Shown: in pieces, positions 45,004 through 55,372 of the stretch
Numbering within the stretch: position 1 is the stretch's first letter
Layout: each line of letters starts with the position of its first letter
Source: Microcebus murinus
Taxonomy: Eukaryota; Chordata; Mammalia; Primates; Cheirogaleidae
Length of the DNA stretch: 64,000 nt
Direction: 5' to 3'
NCBI RefSeq assembly: GCF_040939455.1
Contig: NC_134119.1
Span: forward strand, 1,686,501 to 1,750,500
Made by a program: the position numbers and the translations under genes
The notes under the pieces: model-generated
The model's database searches: none
Told to the model about the DNA's origin: nothing
Seen by the model: the letters and a program-made list of their open reading frames with translations, nothing else

Positions 45004-46074
45004 AACAAATTTATCTGTATTCGTTTTGCCTGTTTTTCCCAGTTTTCCCATTTTAGATTTGGCCTGGGGGGGTGGGGGTCTGTCTGTAGCTGCCTGTTAG
45101 AATCGGCAACTGAAACACATGCACGGGCCCCCCGAGACCCAGGGCCTGGAAGCCTCATGCTCCAGCAGCCCAACCCAGCTGGGACACGGGCGGGGGCTGC
45201 CGTGTGCAGGTGAGCTGGGGGGGCAGGGGGCCCCAGGAACATGCCTGGGTCCTGGCTTAGGTGACCATATGGCCCCAGCCCTGATGCAGACCCCAATGGC
45301 AGCCCGGGCTGGTCGCAGTGGGAGCCTCAGCGTTATGGGCAGCCTTGGGAATCTCGGCCCCGGCGGGGAACGTGTCACAGGCGCAGCTGCTCGCTGCACG
45401 CCACACACGGCCCCCAGGGCAGTCGCCAGCGTGATCGGAGGAGGTTCCCAGTTACTGCCGTTGCCAGGGCTGGTCCAGCTGCGCGGGGTGTGTTGGTCAG
45501 TTCACGGCTCACACCGGACTCTCGGCTCACCCCATGCTGTTACTCTGGTCTCCCGGGGCCGCCGCGGCGAAGGACCCCGGCCCGGACCAGGGCCCCAAGC
45601 CACAGCGTCACACCACGGCCAGGGCGGCAGCTGGTGCCTTCCGAGTCTGAGGGCTCTGCCCGCCGGCCTCTGCTGGTCACTGGCGTCCCTGGTTGGCCCT
45701 CGGCTCCTAGCATCGGCTCCCTGACCTCTGCCTTCACCTTCACTCGGTGCCCCCCCAAGTTTCCCCGCTTTGTAAGACACCAGTCACACTGGATTCCCCC
45801 TCCCCCAAACGGCCTCCTTTGACTCCGCCCCATCTCCAAATAAAGTCAATTCTAAGGTCCTGGGGGCAAGGACACAACTCAGCCCTTAGCGCGGTGAGGG
45901 CGCACACGCTCCCGCCCTCCCTTGGCGCGGCCACGCCCACGGGACTGACGTCTTAGGTTCCGACTGAGTTCTTGGCCTGACATAAACCGGCTCGGTCAGT
46001 GGAGGACAGTTGAGCTTGGACTCTGCCAGTGTGACTGATGCCGTTTCCCTCTTCTGCTCCTGCCGCTGGTCCCG

Positions 46075-46213
46075 AGAGTCCGCCCAGCCCAGTCGCCCAA
46101 GGCACGGGGTCCCCCAGAGCATGAGGGTCCCCACAGGGGTCCCGCGAGTCTGCCCAGCCCAGTCGCCCAAGGCACAGGGTCCCCCAACCATGAGGGTCCC
46201 CACAGCGAGCCTG
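46075..46213. repeat. Tandem duplication, about 69 bp x 2
   Basis: The segment starting 'gagtccgcccagcccagtcg' (about 46076) recurs at about 46146 with a few changes, including 'cccaaggcac.gggtcccc' and 'catgagggtccccacag'. Confidence 0.85.
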
Positions 46214-46998
46214 GCGTGTGCTCGGTTCTCGGGTTTGCTCATGTGTTCTGTGCTTGAGCCCCTCCGTGGCTGGTTGGTGCCGCTCTAAGCCACGTCACTA
46301 GTGGCCCTTCGGTCCGATTTCGATATTTGACAAGGACGCCTGTTCCCACCACCCCACCACCCCCAGCGTGCTGGCAGTTCCAGGCAAAAAAAAAAAAAAA
46401 AAGGCAGGAAGAAGACATAGGGCATCGAGTTTAGGGAGGAAGAAGGTGAACCCAGAACTCAGAGGGGCCACGACGGTGTGCAGCAGAAGGCCACACGGCT
46501 GCGGTCACCTGACTGAGGGTCACATGGCAGGGTTGTGTGTAGTGACAAATCTAGCAACAGTCAGAAAGTGTAAAACGTGCCGGGAGCAGTGGCGCCAAGA
46601 ACAGGAACAGCGAGGAACACATTTTGGGACGATGTGTAAGGACCTTACACTGAAACTGGAGCACCCGAAGAGGACCTGATGGAGAACTAGCCCCCGTTCA
46701 CGGAGCGGGGGGCCCGACCCGGTGTCGCGGAGGGGGCGGTTCTGTCCAGGCTGATAGGTAGGTCTGGTGCCGCCTCAATCAAAATCCCGGTAGGTTTCCG
46801 TAGAAATTGACAAACGGACTCCAAAACCGCACGTGGGAATGGATGCAGAGCGCCTGGCGTGCGCGGCCCGGACTGCAGCGCCCGCAGACTCTGTCTGGTC
46901 TCCGGGGGCTCCCGCGTGCCGGGCTCGGTGCTGGCGAGGACGGCACGCCAGTGGGACCGAGCGGGCCAGATGGAGCCGCACCTCACCGTCACTGGGTT

Positions 46999-47326
46999 GT
47001 TTTTTGTTTTCTGAGACAGAGTCTCGCTTTGTTGCCTGGGCTAGAGTGCCGTGGCGTCAGCTTCGCTCACAGCAACCTCCAACTCCTGGGCTCAGGTGAT
47101 CCTCCTGCCTCAGCCTCCCCAGCAGCTGGGACTACAGGCATGCGCCACCATGCCTGGCTAATTTTTTCTATATGTATTAGTTGTCCAGCTAATTTCTTTC
47201 TATTTTTAGTAGAGGCGGGGTCTCGCTCTTGCTCAGGCTGGTCTCAAACTCCTGAGCTCAATCGATCCTCCCGCCTCGGCCTCCCAGAGTGCTGGGATGA
47301 CAGGTGTGAGCCACCCCGCCCGGCCG
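46999..47326 (-). mobile_element. Strepsirrhine Alu (antisense) nested in the old L1
   Basis: A dimeric Alu with a 'tgtattagttgtccagc' linker. The duplication 'gtcactgggtt' at 46988-46998 and 47327-47337 splits L1 text that reads continuously when the Alu is skipped. Confidence 0.93.
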
Positions 47327-47895
47327 GTCACTGGGTTTTTGACAAAGGCAGGTGCAGTTCCCAGAGGAAGGGAGGCTGCGCGTGGGGACACGAGCCTGGG
47401 GGTTGTCTTCGCGCCACGTGTGGCCGCCCGCCAGCTGGAGGCGGCTCGCAGGCCGGGCAGCGACAGCTGAGTGCGCAGAGCCCGCTGGGACACTTCGGGG
47501 ACGAGCTCCGAGAGCGGAGCGGGCGAGGGTTTCTAGGGATGCGGGCGGCACAGGTCGCGGAGAAGACGTTGACGAGCCGGGCTGCGGACTTGCGCTAGCC
47601 GCGGCTGAGCCTTCCTCGCCTCGGCCTCGCGTGCTGCGCTGCGGGGTGGGGTCCCAGGGCTTCTTCAGACTGGCTGGTTCCTAACATTCTGTTTCCACAA
47701 CATACGATTCAAATGTAGTAAGAAACATTCTGAGAAAAAGCCTAATGTCTATTTAATTCTTAGTACATGAAATACGTTCTTTCTGAAAAAGATTAGATAT
47801 TAATCCCTGTTGTTTCTTTTGCTTTTTATCGACACATGATAAGCGTATTGGGGGCTACATGTGGCAGTGCATTCCTACGTGTAAAGATGGAATGG

Positions 47896-48000
47896 ATCTG
47901 GGGGATGGCCATGCTGGAAACTCAGACTTGGGGAGGGGGGGAAAGGGCATTTATTGAAACCTTAAAATTTGTACCCCCATAATATGCCGAAATAAAAAAA
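47896..48000 (+). mobile_element. 5'-truncated young L1 3' end (about 100 bp)
   Basis: It ends 'cccccataatatgccgaaat' plus an A tail, the same 3' end as at 21271-21480 but in sense. A near-perfect duplication ('aaagatggaatgg' at 47883-47895, 'aaagatcgaatgg' at 48000-48012) marks it as a separate very short insertion. Confidence 0.85.
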
Positions 48001-48860
48001 AAGATCGAATGGGGTAATCGGGATGTCCATCGCCCTAAGTATTTGTCTTTCCTTTATGGGGAGACATTGGAATTATTCCCTTTTAGCTGTTTTGGGACGC
48101 GCAGCAGATTACAGTAAGTCACAGTCGCCCCCTGCTCTGTGCGCACCAGTGTTTCTTCCGACCGTGCGTTTGTGCCCGTCAGTCAACCTGTCTCCTTCCC
48201 CACCCCGCCCCAGCTCTGGTCACCGCCCCTCCACTCTCTCTTCCTGAGCATGTATTTTTTAGGTTAGTGGCTTGCTGTGCCACTGAGAAAGTGAAATGTA
48301 AATTCCTCTTTAGAATGTAAGAAGACAAAGGTATCCCTGCGAAAATAAAACAGCAAGCCACGGGCTTGGAGAGGTGTTTGCAAAACTCACACCTGACAAG
48401 GGAATAGAGAATGCTACAACTCAGTAACCAAAAAGCAACCCAACAGAACAGGTGCTTCCCAGGAGCTGCACAAACGGCGGACGGCGGCGTCATCGCCGGC
48501 GACTGGGAGCTGCGGATGGAGAGTGCAGGGAGATGGCACAGCACACCCGACGGCTCGAGCGGAGAGGCGCGTGGAACAGGACAGCCGTGGGCAGGTGCGC
48601 CCACGCCCTGCTGGCCGAAGCGTGGCACGGCGTAGCCACTTTGCGACACCGTTTGGCTTTTTCTGTGGAGTGAGACCTAAGTCTGCCGGCAGCCCCACGC
48701 CTGCACGTCACTCCGGACGTGGACCCCTGTGTCTACCGGGAAGACACCAGGGCGTCCATGGTGGCTTCCTCCTCGATGGACCCTCCTCGTCGGTGGCGTC
48801 CGGCGAGTGGGTGGGCACCGGTGTCTGCTCGGTGCGGTGCCCCTGGGGGAGGGGGGTGCG

Positions 48861-49212
48861 GGACACAGGCGCCTGGGCGGTGTAGGTGGCCTAAGTGACG
48901 CCGAGGGAGGTGCCGGACACAGGCGCCTGCGCGGTGTAGGTGGCCTCAGTGACTCCGAGGGGGGTGCCGGGCACAGGCGCCTGTGCGGTGTAGGTGGCCT
49001 TGGTGACTCCGAGGGGGGGTGCCAGACACAGGCGCCTGCATGGTGTAGGTGGCCTTGGTGACTCCGAGGGGGGGTGCCGGACACAGGCGCCTGCGCGGTG
49101 TAGGTGGCCTTGGTGACTCCGAGTGGGGGTGCCGGGCACAGGCGCCTGCGCGGTGTAGGTGGCCTTGGTGACTCCGAGGGGGGGTGCCGGGCACAGGCGC
49201 CTGCGCGCTCCG
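48861..49212. repeat. 54/55-bp minisatellite, seven copies
   Basis: Units containing 'acaggcgcctgcgcggtgta' start at 48861, 48915, 48969, 49024, 49079, 49134 and 49189. The step is 54 bp in the first copies and 55 bp later, where a G run grew from six to seven. 'caggcgcctg' is a 10-bp palindrome in each unit. Confidence 0.96.
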
Positions 49213-49597
49213 ATCCCTTGTGACGGAGGTTCAGGAGCAGGCTGCGCCGTCCGCGGTGGCGGGCGTCTGGAAGGGGCGGGGTCTCCCGGTGCCGGGTGTG
49301 CGTGTGGGTCTGGCCGTGGGGATGCAGAAGCCTCGCTGACAGGTGAGAGGTGAGTATCCGGGCGCACGTCAAGTGTGGCCAGGACGGCGGGGGCGGGGGG
49401 TGGCGCAGAGCTGAGCGTCAGCCCCCGGGCAGGTCGCCTGCCCGCACCTCCGTGACCTGGCACAGGTGAGACAGGCGTGTGATGCCCGGGAGCCGGTCGC
49501 TGTCGGAGTGTCGTTCCTGCAGAGCTGGTGGCTCTCCGGGCACCGAGCTGCTGGCACGCTTCCCTTTATGAGACAGCGATCGCCAAATGTCATTTTT

Positions 49598-49775
49598 GTT
49601 GTTGTTTTGTTCTTTGAGACAGAGTCTCGCTCTGTCACCCAGGCTGGAGTGCAGTGCCGTCATCGTAGCTCACTGCAGCCTCCCACTCCTGGGCTCAGGC
49701 AATCCTCAAGTGATCCTCCTGCCTCAGCCTCCCGAGTAGCTGGGACTACGGGTGTGCGCCGCTGTGCCCCGCCCT
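49598..49775 (-). mobile_element. Free Alu monomer (FLAM-like, antisense)
   Basis: A single Alu arm runs from a T/G tail to 'gctgtgccccgcc'. An imperfect 15-bp duplication (49583-49597 and 49776-49790) brackets exactly one arm, so it inserted as a monomer. A small internal duplication ('aatcctc' / 'gatcctc') is visible. Confidence 0.8.
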
Positions 49776-51311
49776 CCAAGTGTGATTTTTATCTAAGAAA
49801 GGAAAGTCTCACTGAGCTTCTCCTCCAGCCCGCCTTCGGGACACCCTCCCCGCCCCCGGCCCACACCCGGTCCGGGCAGCCAAGGCCGTGGGCATCCGCT
49901 CGGCTCTCGGCTCTGTCTGTGCGGGCGGCTTTGGAGACACGTCCTCCTGTATCCTCATTGCATACAGCAAGTGCTCCACCAGTGCTTGAGCGCACGATGG
50001 CGGCCATGCAGTTAGACCAGCCGCTACACAGCCTCCCCAGGCCCTCCCAGGGAGGCCAGGGGGCCGCCCCTCCCCCAAACGCGTCTCATGCTTGTCTGCC
50101 GTCAGGCCGAGCAGCTAACTGCCAGGACTTCACACCTGGAGAAGGGCGGGCCGGAGCCCCTCTCCTGCAGGCGGCCTTTCCGGGCCGGAGGGTGTGGGCC
50201 AGGCGCCGTGGGGGCCGGCCCCGGGGAGCCCGGCCGGCCGTGCTGCTCAGGTGGGGCCCGGGGCGTGAGTGACCGGTTCCGGGAAAGGCCATGAGGCCGG
50301 GCGGACGGCGCGGGGAGAGCTCGGTGGCGGCAGGAGGAAAGGTGAGGCTTCCCCTGCCGGGCGCGTCTGAGGAGGGCGGGGCTGGGAGCCGCTTTTCACG
50401 TCTGGTTTGGAAATTCAGACGCCACGGTGAGCGAGCATGGCGCAGGGGAGACCCACCCGGCCGGGTGTGGGAGGCTGGGGGCTCCGGCAGGGGCAGGGAC
50501 GTGAGACGCGGCCAGCATCCTTTGCAGAAGCCTGCGTCTGCGTGCGCTCTCCCCGAGGGGCAGACACCCGGCTCCACCGCCCTGCTGGCCTGGGAGGCTG
50601 GGTGGGCCTCACCCCTCTGGGGGTGGACTCCTGGGGGCATGTGGCCTGCCAGGTCACCCACACAGGCTGAGGGATGGCTGTGACCCCAGCCGGTCAACGC
50701 TGTCCCACCGGGACGTTTAGCAAGAACTCCACAGAAAGGAACTCTGCACGTCTGGGCCTGGCAGAATGCCAGCTCGGGTACCTATGGCCACCTTGGCCAC
50801 TGCGCGGGACAGTGTGGCTGAGACTGACCAGCACAGAGGCAAAGAGTGAGGAAAGTCTCGATGGCACTCCTGGAGCACCTAGATCCAGCTGTGCCTGAAG
50901 GCCCAGCACTGTGTCTTTTCTGGTGGTGCTGGGCGGATGGCCGTGGGAGTTTCACTCATCCGTCCAGCCGGGTGTGTGGCAGATCCAGCCCTGCCCAGAA
51001 CGGGCTCCCAGGAGTGTGGGGACGCAGGGGAGCCCCAACACTGCAAACCATGCCCTGGAAAGAGAACCCTGCCGAGCCCCATTCTCTTCCTGGGGTGGAT
51101 TCAGCAGGAGGGATGTGGGGGGCAGGGGAGGGAGCCGCGGGGAGGTTCTGCCCGCTGCGGACCCGGGGAGTGCCCCAGGGTGGCTGGATGGGGCCACATC
51201 ACAGGACTGGGGCGCGCCCCTCCTTAGGGCCCCACCCCTTCCCGGGGACCCCCTGTCCCCAAGCCCTCTCTGCCCCAGCGCGGAGTCAGGGTAGACGCAG
51301 ACGGCTTTTGC

Positions 51312-51352
51312 CCCTGTGAGCCTCAGTTTCCCCGTCTCTGAAATGGGAACGC
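51312..51352 (+). mobile_element. Probable MIR fragment
   Basis: 'gagcctcagtttccccgtct' followed by 'gaaatggg' is the sense MIR core. Confidence 0.55.
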
Positions 51353-51399
51353 TGGCAGCACCTCCAGCCCCAGGGGGGCCGAAGGTCGGCCCTAGCGCT

Positions 51400-51615
51400 C
51401 GCCAGGCGTGGCTGCGGAGTCGCGAACCGCAACCGCTGTCGTGCGGCCGGGCGGGGCAGAGGGGCGGGGCCTGGGGTGGAGGGGCGGGGCCTGGAGCAGA
51501 GGGGCGGGGCGGAGGCGGCGGCTCTCCGCGCGCGACTCGGCTGCAGCCGCCAGGGGGCGGTGTGGGGCGGCGCGGGCCGTGCGGCGCTCGAGCGGGGTGG
51601 AGCCCTAGTGGTGCG
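51400..51615. promoter_or_regulatory. Isolated CpG- and GC-box-rich island
   Basis: CpG is dense and GGGGCGGGGC, a perfect Sp1/KLF GC box, occurs at 51461, 51481 and 51501, exactly 20 bases apart. No known gene start is expected between TAF4 and CDH4. It could be an orphan promoter or simply a repeat-like GC-rich stretch. Confidence 0.5.
51546..51560. promoter_or_regulatory. CTCF-like core motif
   Basis: 'gccgccagggggcgg' matches the CCASNAGGGGGCG-type core of CTCF sites. It lies inside the GC-rich island in the region between two convergent genes. Confidence 0.45.
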
Positions 51616-51659
51616 CTGAGCACCTGAGCAGGAGCGCTGGGCTGGGCGCGGGGCAGGGA

Positions 51660-51912
51660 GGGCGCAGGCGGGGCGCAGGTGGGGGGGCATGGGCACAGGT
51701 GGGGGTGCAGGTGGGGGCATGTGGGGGCGCGGGCACAGGTGGGGGCGCAGGTGGGGCATAGGTGGGGGCGTGGGCACAGGTGGGGGCGCCGGTGGGGCTC
51801 ATGTGGGGGCGAGGGCACAGGTGGGGGTGCAGGTGGGGAGCAGGTGGGGGGCGCGGGCACAGGTGGGGGCACAGGTGGGGCACAAGTGGGGGGCGCGGGC
51901 ACAGGTGGGGCG
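51660..51912. repeat. G-rich minisatellite with about 41-bp higher-order unit
   Basis: 'gggcacaggtgggg' recurs at 51691, 51731, 51772, 51813, 51855 and 51898 (steps 40-43). Each unit is made of three shorter 'caggtggggg'-like subunits. It is strongly G-rich on the + strand. Confidence 0.93.
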
Positions 51913-52609
51913 CCACCGCCTTCCCCCACCCCGTTTCCATCCCTCCCTCCAGGTGGACACCGGTCGGTGTCCCGGTGTCCGGGGGTTTGGAGCCCAGAGC
52001 AGCCACGTCCCTGAGCTGAACTGCGGGGCTGCGGTGAGCCTGGCCCTGGGGGAGCGCGGTGGGGGGTCGGGGCGAACCTGCCTCTGTCCCTGGACAGCGA
52101 GTCCCTGCACAGCGAGTCCCTGGACAGCGAGTCCCAGCGTCCCAGGGTACCGGGACGCTGTGGGCGCCCAGGAGCCTTCCCAGCACCGGGGTGGGTTCAC
52201 AGCTCCTGGGGCAGCTTAGCCAAGGAAAGTGCAAAGAAGAGTCAGGCGGGAGCTTGTCCCGTCAGACAAAGGAACATACTAAAGAGCCACTGTGAGCAAA
52301 TCATCGTAGCACTGGCACGGGACAAGACAGCTTAGCGGGACAGAGCAGGGACTCCAGAGAAGATGCCCGTGCGTCTGAGAGTTCAATGCGTGACCAAGAT
52401 GGTTATTTCCGTTTAGAATAAAAGGATGATTTAATAAATGGCACCGACGTGACGTTCTATCATCTGGGAGACAGCCAAGCTGGCCTCCTCGTCCCACGTA
52501 CAGAACAAACTCGCAGTGATTCAGTTAAAGGGGAGAAACCCCCTAAAAACTAGAAGAAAGCAAGGGAGCTACAGTGCAATCTGGAAGCCCACCTTACCCA
52601 GGACAGGGA

Positions 52610-52785
52610 TCCAAATGCTGCCCCTCAGGACAGGCTGGCCCTGAGGACACCTTGATTTCAGCCCAGGGACTCTGCCTCAGCCTTCTGGCCTCCAGAACTG
52701 AGCAAATAAATCTCTGCTGGTTTGAAGCCACCCAGTTTGTGGCATTTTGTTGCAGCACCCCCAGGAATCAAATGTAACAGTTAAC
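52610..52785 (+). mobile_element. MaLR (MLT1-type) LTR 3' end
   Basis: 'cttctggcctccagaactg', 'agcaaataaatctctgctgg' and 'gccacccagtttgtggcatt', followed by 'ttgcagcaccccc', are the conserved 3' end of MLT1-type LTRs in sense. Confidence 0.8.
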
Positions 52786-53559
52786 ATTTTAGGATGAACC
52801 GTGCTGGTCGGGTCATATCCTGCGGTTTGCAGCGTTGACACCCCCGCCCCCCGGGCCCACCGAGGGAGCCCCTCCCTGCCCTGGGCTGAGTTTCAGCACA
52901 TCTGACCAGGCCGCCTTGAGACAGAGCCCACCCTGAGCCCCCAGGCCACCGGGGAGCAGGCCTTCGGGTGGCTGTCAGGACACAGGTGGCAGAGACGACG
53001 GATGGGGCTTCGCTTCTCGGGGCTTTCCAGGTGCCACTACCATCCCCGCCTGGCCCTCCCAGCTGTCCCGGGCTGATCTGCGCCTCCCCATGCCCGGCTC
53101 TGCAGCAAGGGCACCCCCACCCACGGCAGCTGGGAGGCAGCACCTTGGATAGCGCCCCGCAGCCTACTGGAGCCAGGGCAGAGCGTGCGCACGCGTGCAG
53201 TCTGCTGTGAGTGCCTGTTTGTGCACGTGTGCGCACGCCTGTGCGTGTGAGTGAGCGAGGTGCAGAGTCCCCGAAGCTGGCTGGACCGAGCCTTCTTGGC
53301 CTGCCCTGCGGGTGGGTCTGTGGACCCCTGGCTGAGCGGCCAGTGTCCCGGGGGCTCTGCGGGGTGCAGGCCTGTGCGCTGGCCACTCTGGAGCCTGCCA
53401 GGGCAGGGCAGGGACAGCAACCTCCGTCCTGGCCTTGCAACTAGGCCAAACGCTCCCTGCCCTGGAGCTGGGGGGTGGGGGTCCTTAGCAGGTCACCTGA
53501 GCCTCCCCACCCCCAACCCCCACCCGGGCCTCGCCCTGGGAGTCTGATTACAAGGCCTG

Positions 53560-53715
53560 GTCCCCAGCAGTTGCCTAATGGTGGATGTAATTAGCTACTC
53601 TGCACCCTCAAAATTAGCAAGTGGGTAATTGTGCCCGTAATTATCAACTGTACCCGTGGTAATTAACCGTGTGAGTGATTTTTTGTTATGCAAGTCATTG
53701 TGGATGCAAATTTGT
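53560..53715. promoter_or_regulatory. AT-rich island with homeodomain and POU motifs (candidate enhancer)
   Basis: Within GC-rich surroundings this stretch has TAATTA at 53588, 53638 and 53660, TAATTG at 53626, TTATGCAA at 53686 and a perfect octamer ATGCAAAT at 53704. It matches no repeat I know. The motif density and the abrupt compositional change are typical of conserved developmental enhancers. Conservation cannot be seen from one sequence. Confidence 0.45.
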
Positions 53716-55099
53716 GCTCAAGAAAAGACGGGGAGAGCTGGGGGGAGGGAGTCGGAAGAACCAGCTCTGCCTAGGTTTGGGGGCGGGAAGGTGTTGCCAG
53801 TGGGGTGCCCAACCCTCTCCATCTGCCCTGACCCATCTCCAGGGGTGGTGGTGGGGCTGCAGGGGGGGCAGTGGCTGGGGGCTCAGGTCTGACTGTGCTG
53901 CTGACCAGCGGGGGTCTTGGAGGCTGCTCAGCATGGCCGCTGCGCGCCAGCCAGCACCGTCAGCAGGGCCGCCACTCTGTGCCTTCATACAAGGAGGTGT
54001 GAACTCAGGCCAGGGGTCAAGGCAGGCTGGATCATGTGACCGGGCCAGGTGGAGAGCTTCCAAAGGACCCCAGAGCCTGGGGTGGTGGGACCTGCTCGTG
54101 TCTCGGTTCACAGCCTGGGAGCTGGGACTCTCCGGTGGGAGGTGAATCTGGGCGCACTGGCCTGGGGGTGATGAGCAGAGGGGAGCAGGGTGCCCCCTCC
54201 TCGGCCGAGGCCGGCGAGCCCACAGACTCCGGCTTTGCTCGGGCTCCCATGCACGTGGCACAGGGTGGTCTTGCTGGGGCAGGCGCCTGCCAGGCACCCT
54301 AGGGCAGGCTCAGGCCTGGGCGTCCCATGAAGGACATGCATCTGGGCCCAGCTCTGTTCCTCGCTCTCGAGGGGCCCCCAGGCCAGCTGGGGAGGCGCGG
54401 GGCGTCCCCCGTGGGCAGTGCTCGTAGCAGACCCACCTCGGAGCGGCGGGCCGTGGCGAGGTCCAGGTGCATGGGTGCACAGGAGGGAGCCTCCATAGGG
54501 TGCGGCGGGGCGGGGCAGCGGGGGCAATAGGATGGCTGCCTGCAGCTGCTCGCAGTGAGTCAGCGGCCCCCACAGGGCCTGGCCAGGCCGCTGGGGTCTC
54601 CGTCCGCAGCCGGGCAGGAGTTGGGGGCGAGGCCTGTACCCGGAGTCCCAGCCCGTAAGGCACATGCCGACCTCTGAGGGCCTCCAAGTCCGGCCCAGGA
54701 CGGGGGCATTTCCTGGGGACACTGGGGGGACTCTGACGGTCCAGCACACACGGCAGAGACCGAGAACCAGGCCACGCTCACGCCAAACGTGACGGTGCTC
54801 TCCCCTGCCCCACGCACCCCGCAGCCCGGCGACCACGCCCCTGCTCCCCCGGGGGGCGTCTCTCACGCACCCCCCGGAGAGGACGCCCCGGAGACGGCCA
54901 CGCTCTGCAGAGCCTCCGTTGTGAGAGCAGCAACCCGTCGCGAGGGGCCGCCGGGCCACGTGGGCCTGCAGCCCGGTGAGGGCCGAGGGGCGGGCAGGCC
55001 CTTCCTGTCCTGAGCCTCCACCCAGTGAGGACGCCTGGACGCGCCGTCTGTGGAACAGGAGGGACGCGCTGCACTGGGCGGCACCGTGGCCTGGACCGC

Positions 55100-55198
55100 C
55101 CCCTCCCAGCCCCAAGACCCCCATTAGTAAGGGCGTTGTTTGCAAATTGCCCAGAACCATGTGTGAGGTTGTGACAGCCACGAACAAACTAAGACAGC
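55100..55198 (+). mobile_element. Probable MaLR LTR 3' end
   Basis: 'gtttgcaaattgcccag...gtgacagccacgaacaaactaagacag' follows the terminal sequence of MaLR LTRs with heavy divergence. The minisatellite at 55201 begins directly after it. Confidence 0.5.
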
Positions 55199-55200
55199 TG

Positions 55201-55372
55201 TTAGTGTGGACGTGGGCCGGCTCCCGGCGGGTTAGTGTGGACGCGGGCCGGCTCCCCAGGCCAGTTAGTGTGGACACGGGCCAGCTCCCGGCGGGTTAGT
55301 GTGGACGCGGGCCGGCTCCCCAGGCCGGTTAGTGTGGACGCGGGCCGGCTCCCCCGCGGGTTAGTGTGGATA
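55201..55372. repeat. Minisatellite with alternating 31- and 33-bp units
   Basis: 'ttagtgtggac' starts at 55201, 55232, 55265, 55296, 55329 and 55361. Steps are 31, 33, 31, 33 and 32. Units end alternately in 'ccggcggg' and 'ccaggcc.g', giving a 64-bp two-unit repeat. Confidence 0.93.

Larger units (their letters stand above)
43730..45022 (+). other. TAF4: TAF4 3' untranslated region
   Basis: This AT-rich stretch of 1.3 kb follows the stop codon in a GC-rich neighbourhood, as expected for a conserved 3' UTR. It contains two candidate poly(A) signals (AATAAA at 44451, ATTAAA at 44998) and two Pumilio-type sites. The 3' end is placed about 20 bases after the second signal. Confidence 0.8.
46640..48800 (+). 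mobile_element. Old GC-shifted L1 relic (sense), interrupted by younger insertions
   Basis: Sense L1 ORF2 3' text is traceable: 'caatcaaaatcccggtaggt' (46777), 'tttttgacaaaggcaggtgc' (47336), 'ggtgtttgcaaaactcacac' (48372) and 'gtagccactttgcgacaccg' (48633). An Alu (46999-47326) and a young L1 tail (47896-48000) sit inside, and 47780-48250 looks like another old repeat. No frame survives. Confidence 0.65.

Noticed and set aside
45839..45844. AATAAA as the TAF4 poly(A) signal
   Set aside because: It lies 0.8 kb past the AT-rich UTR in GC-rich sequence, after a good signal at 44998.
48861..49212. CRISPR-like array
   Set aside because: The copies are contiguous tandem units without unique spacers, in a vertebrate genome.
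48677..49463. Long - strand reading frames with repeated SESPRPPTP / QAPVPGTP-like peptides
   Set aside because: They are translations of the 54/55-bp minisatellite. Several frames are open at once and there is no start, splice or homology support.
50952..51929. A 325-codon Pro/His/Ala/Cys-rich frame on the - strand
   Set aside because: It is the translation of the G-rich minisatellite and GC-box island.
54108..55277. A 389-codon open frame on the - strand
   Set aside because: It crosses a MaLR remnant and a minisatellite and has no recognisable domain; its length follows from GC content.
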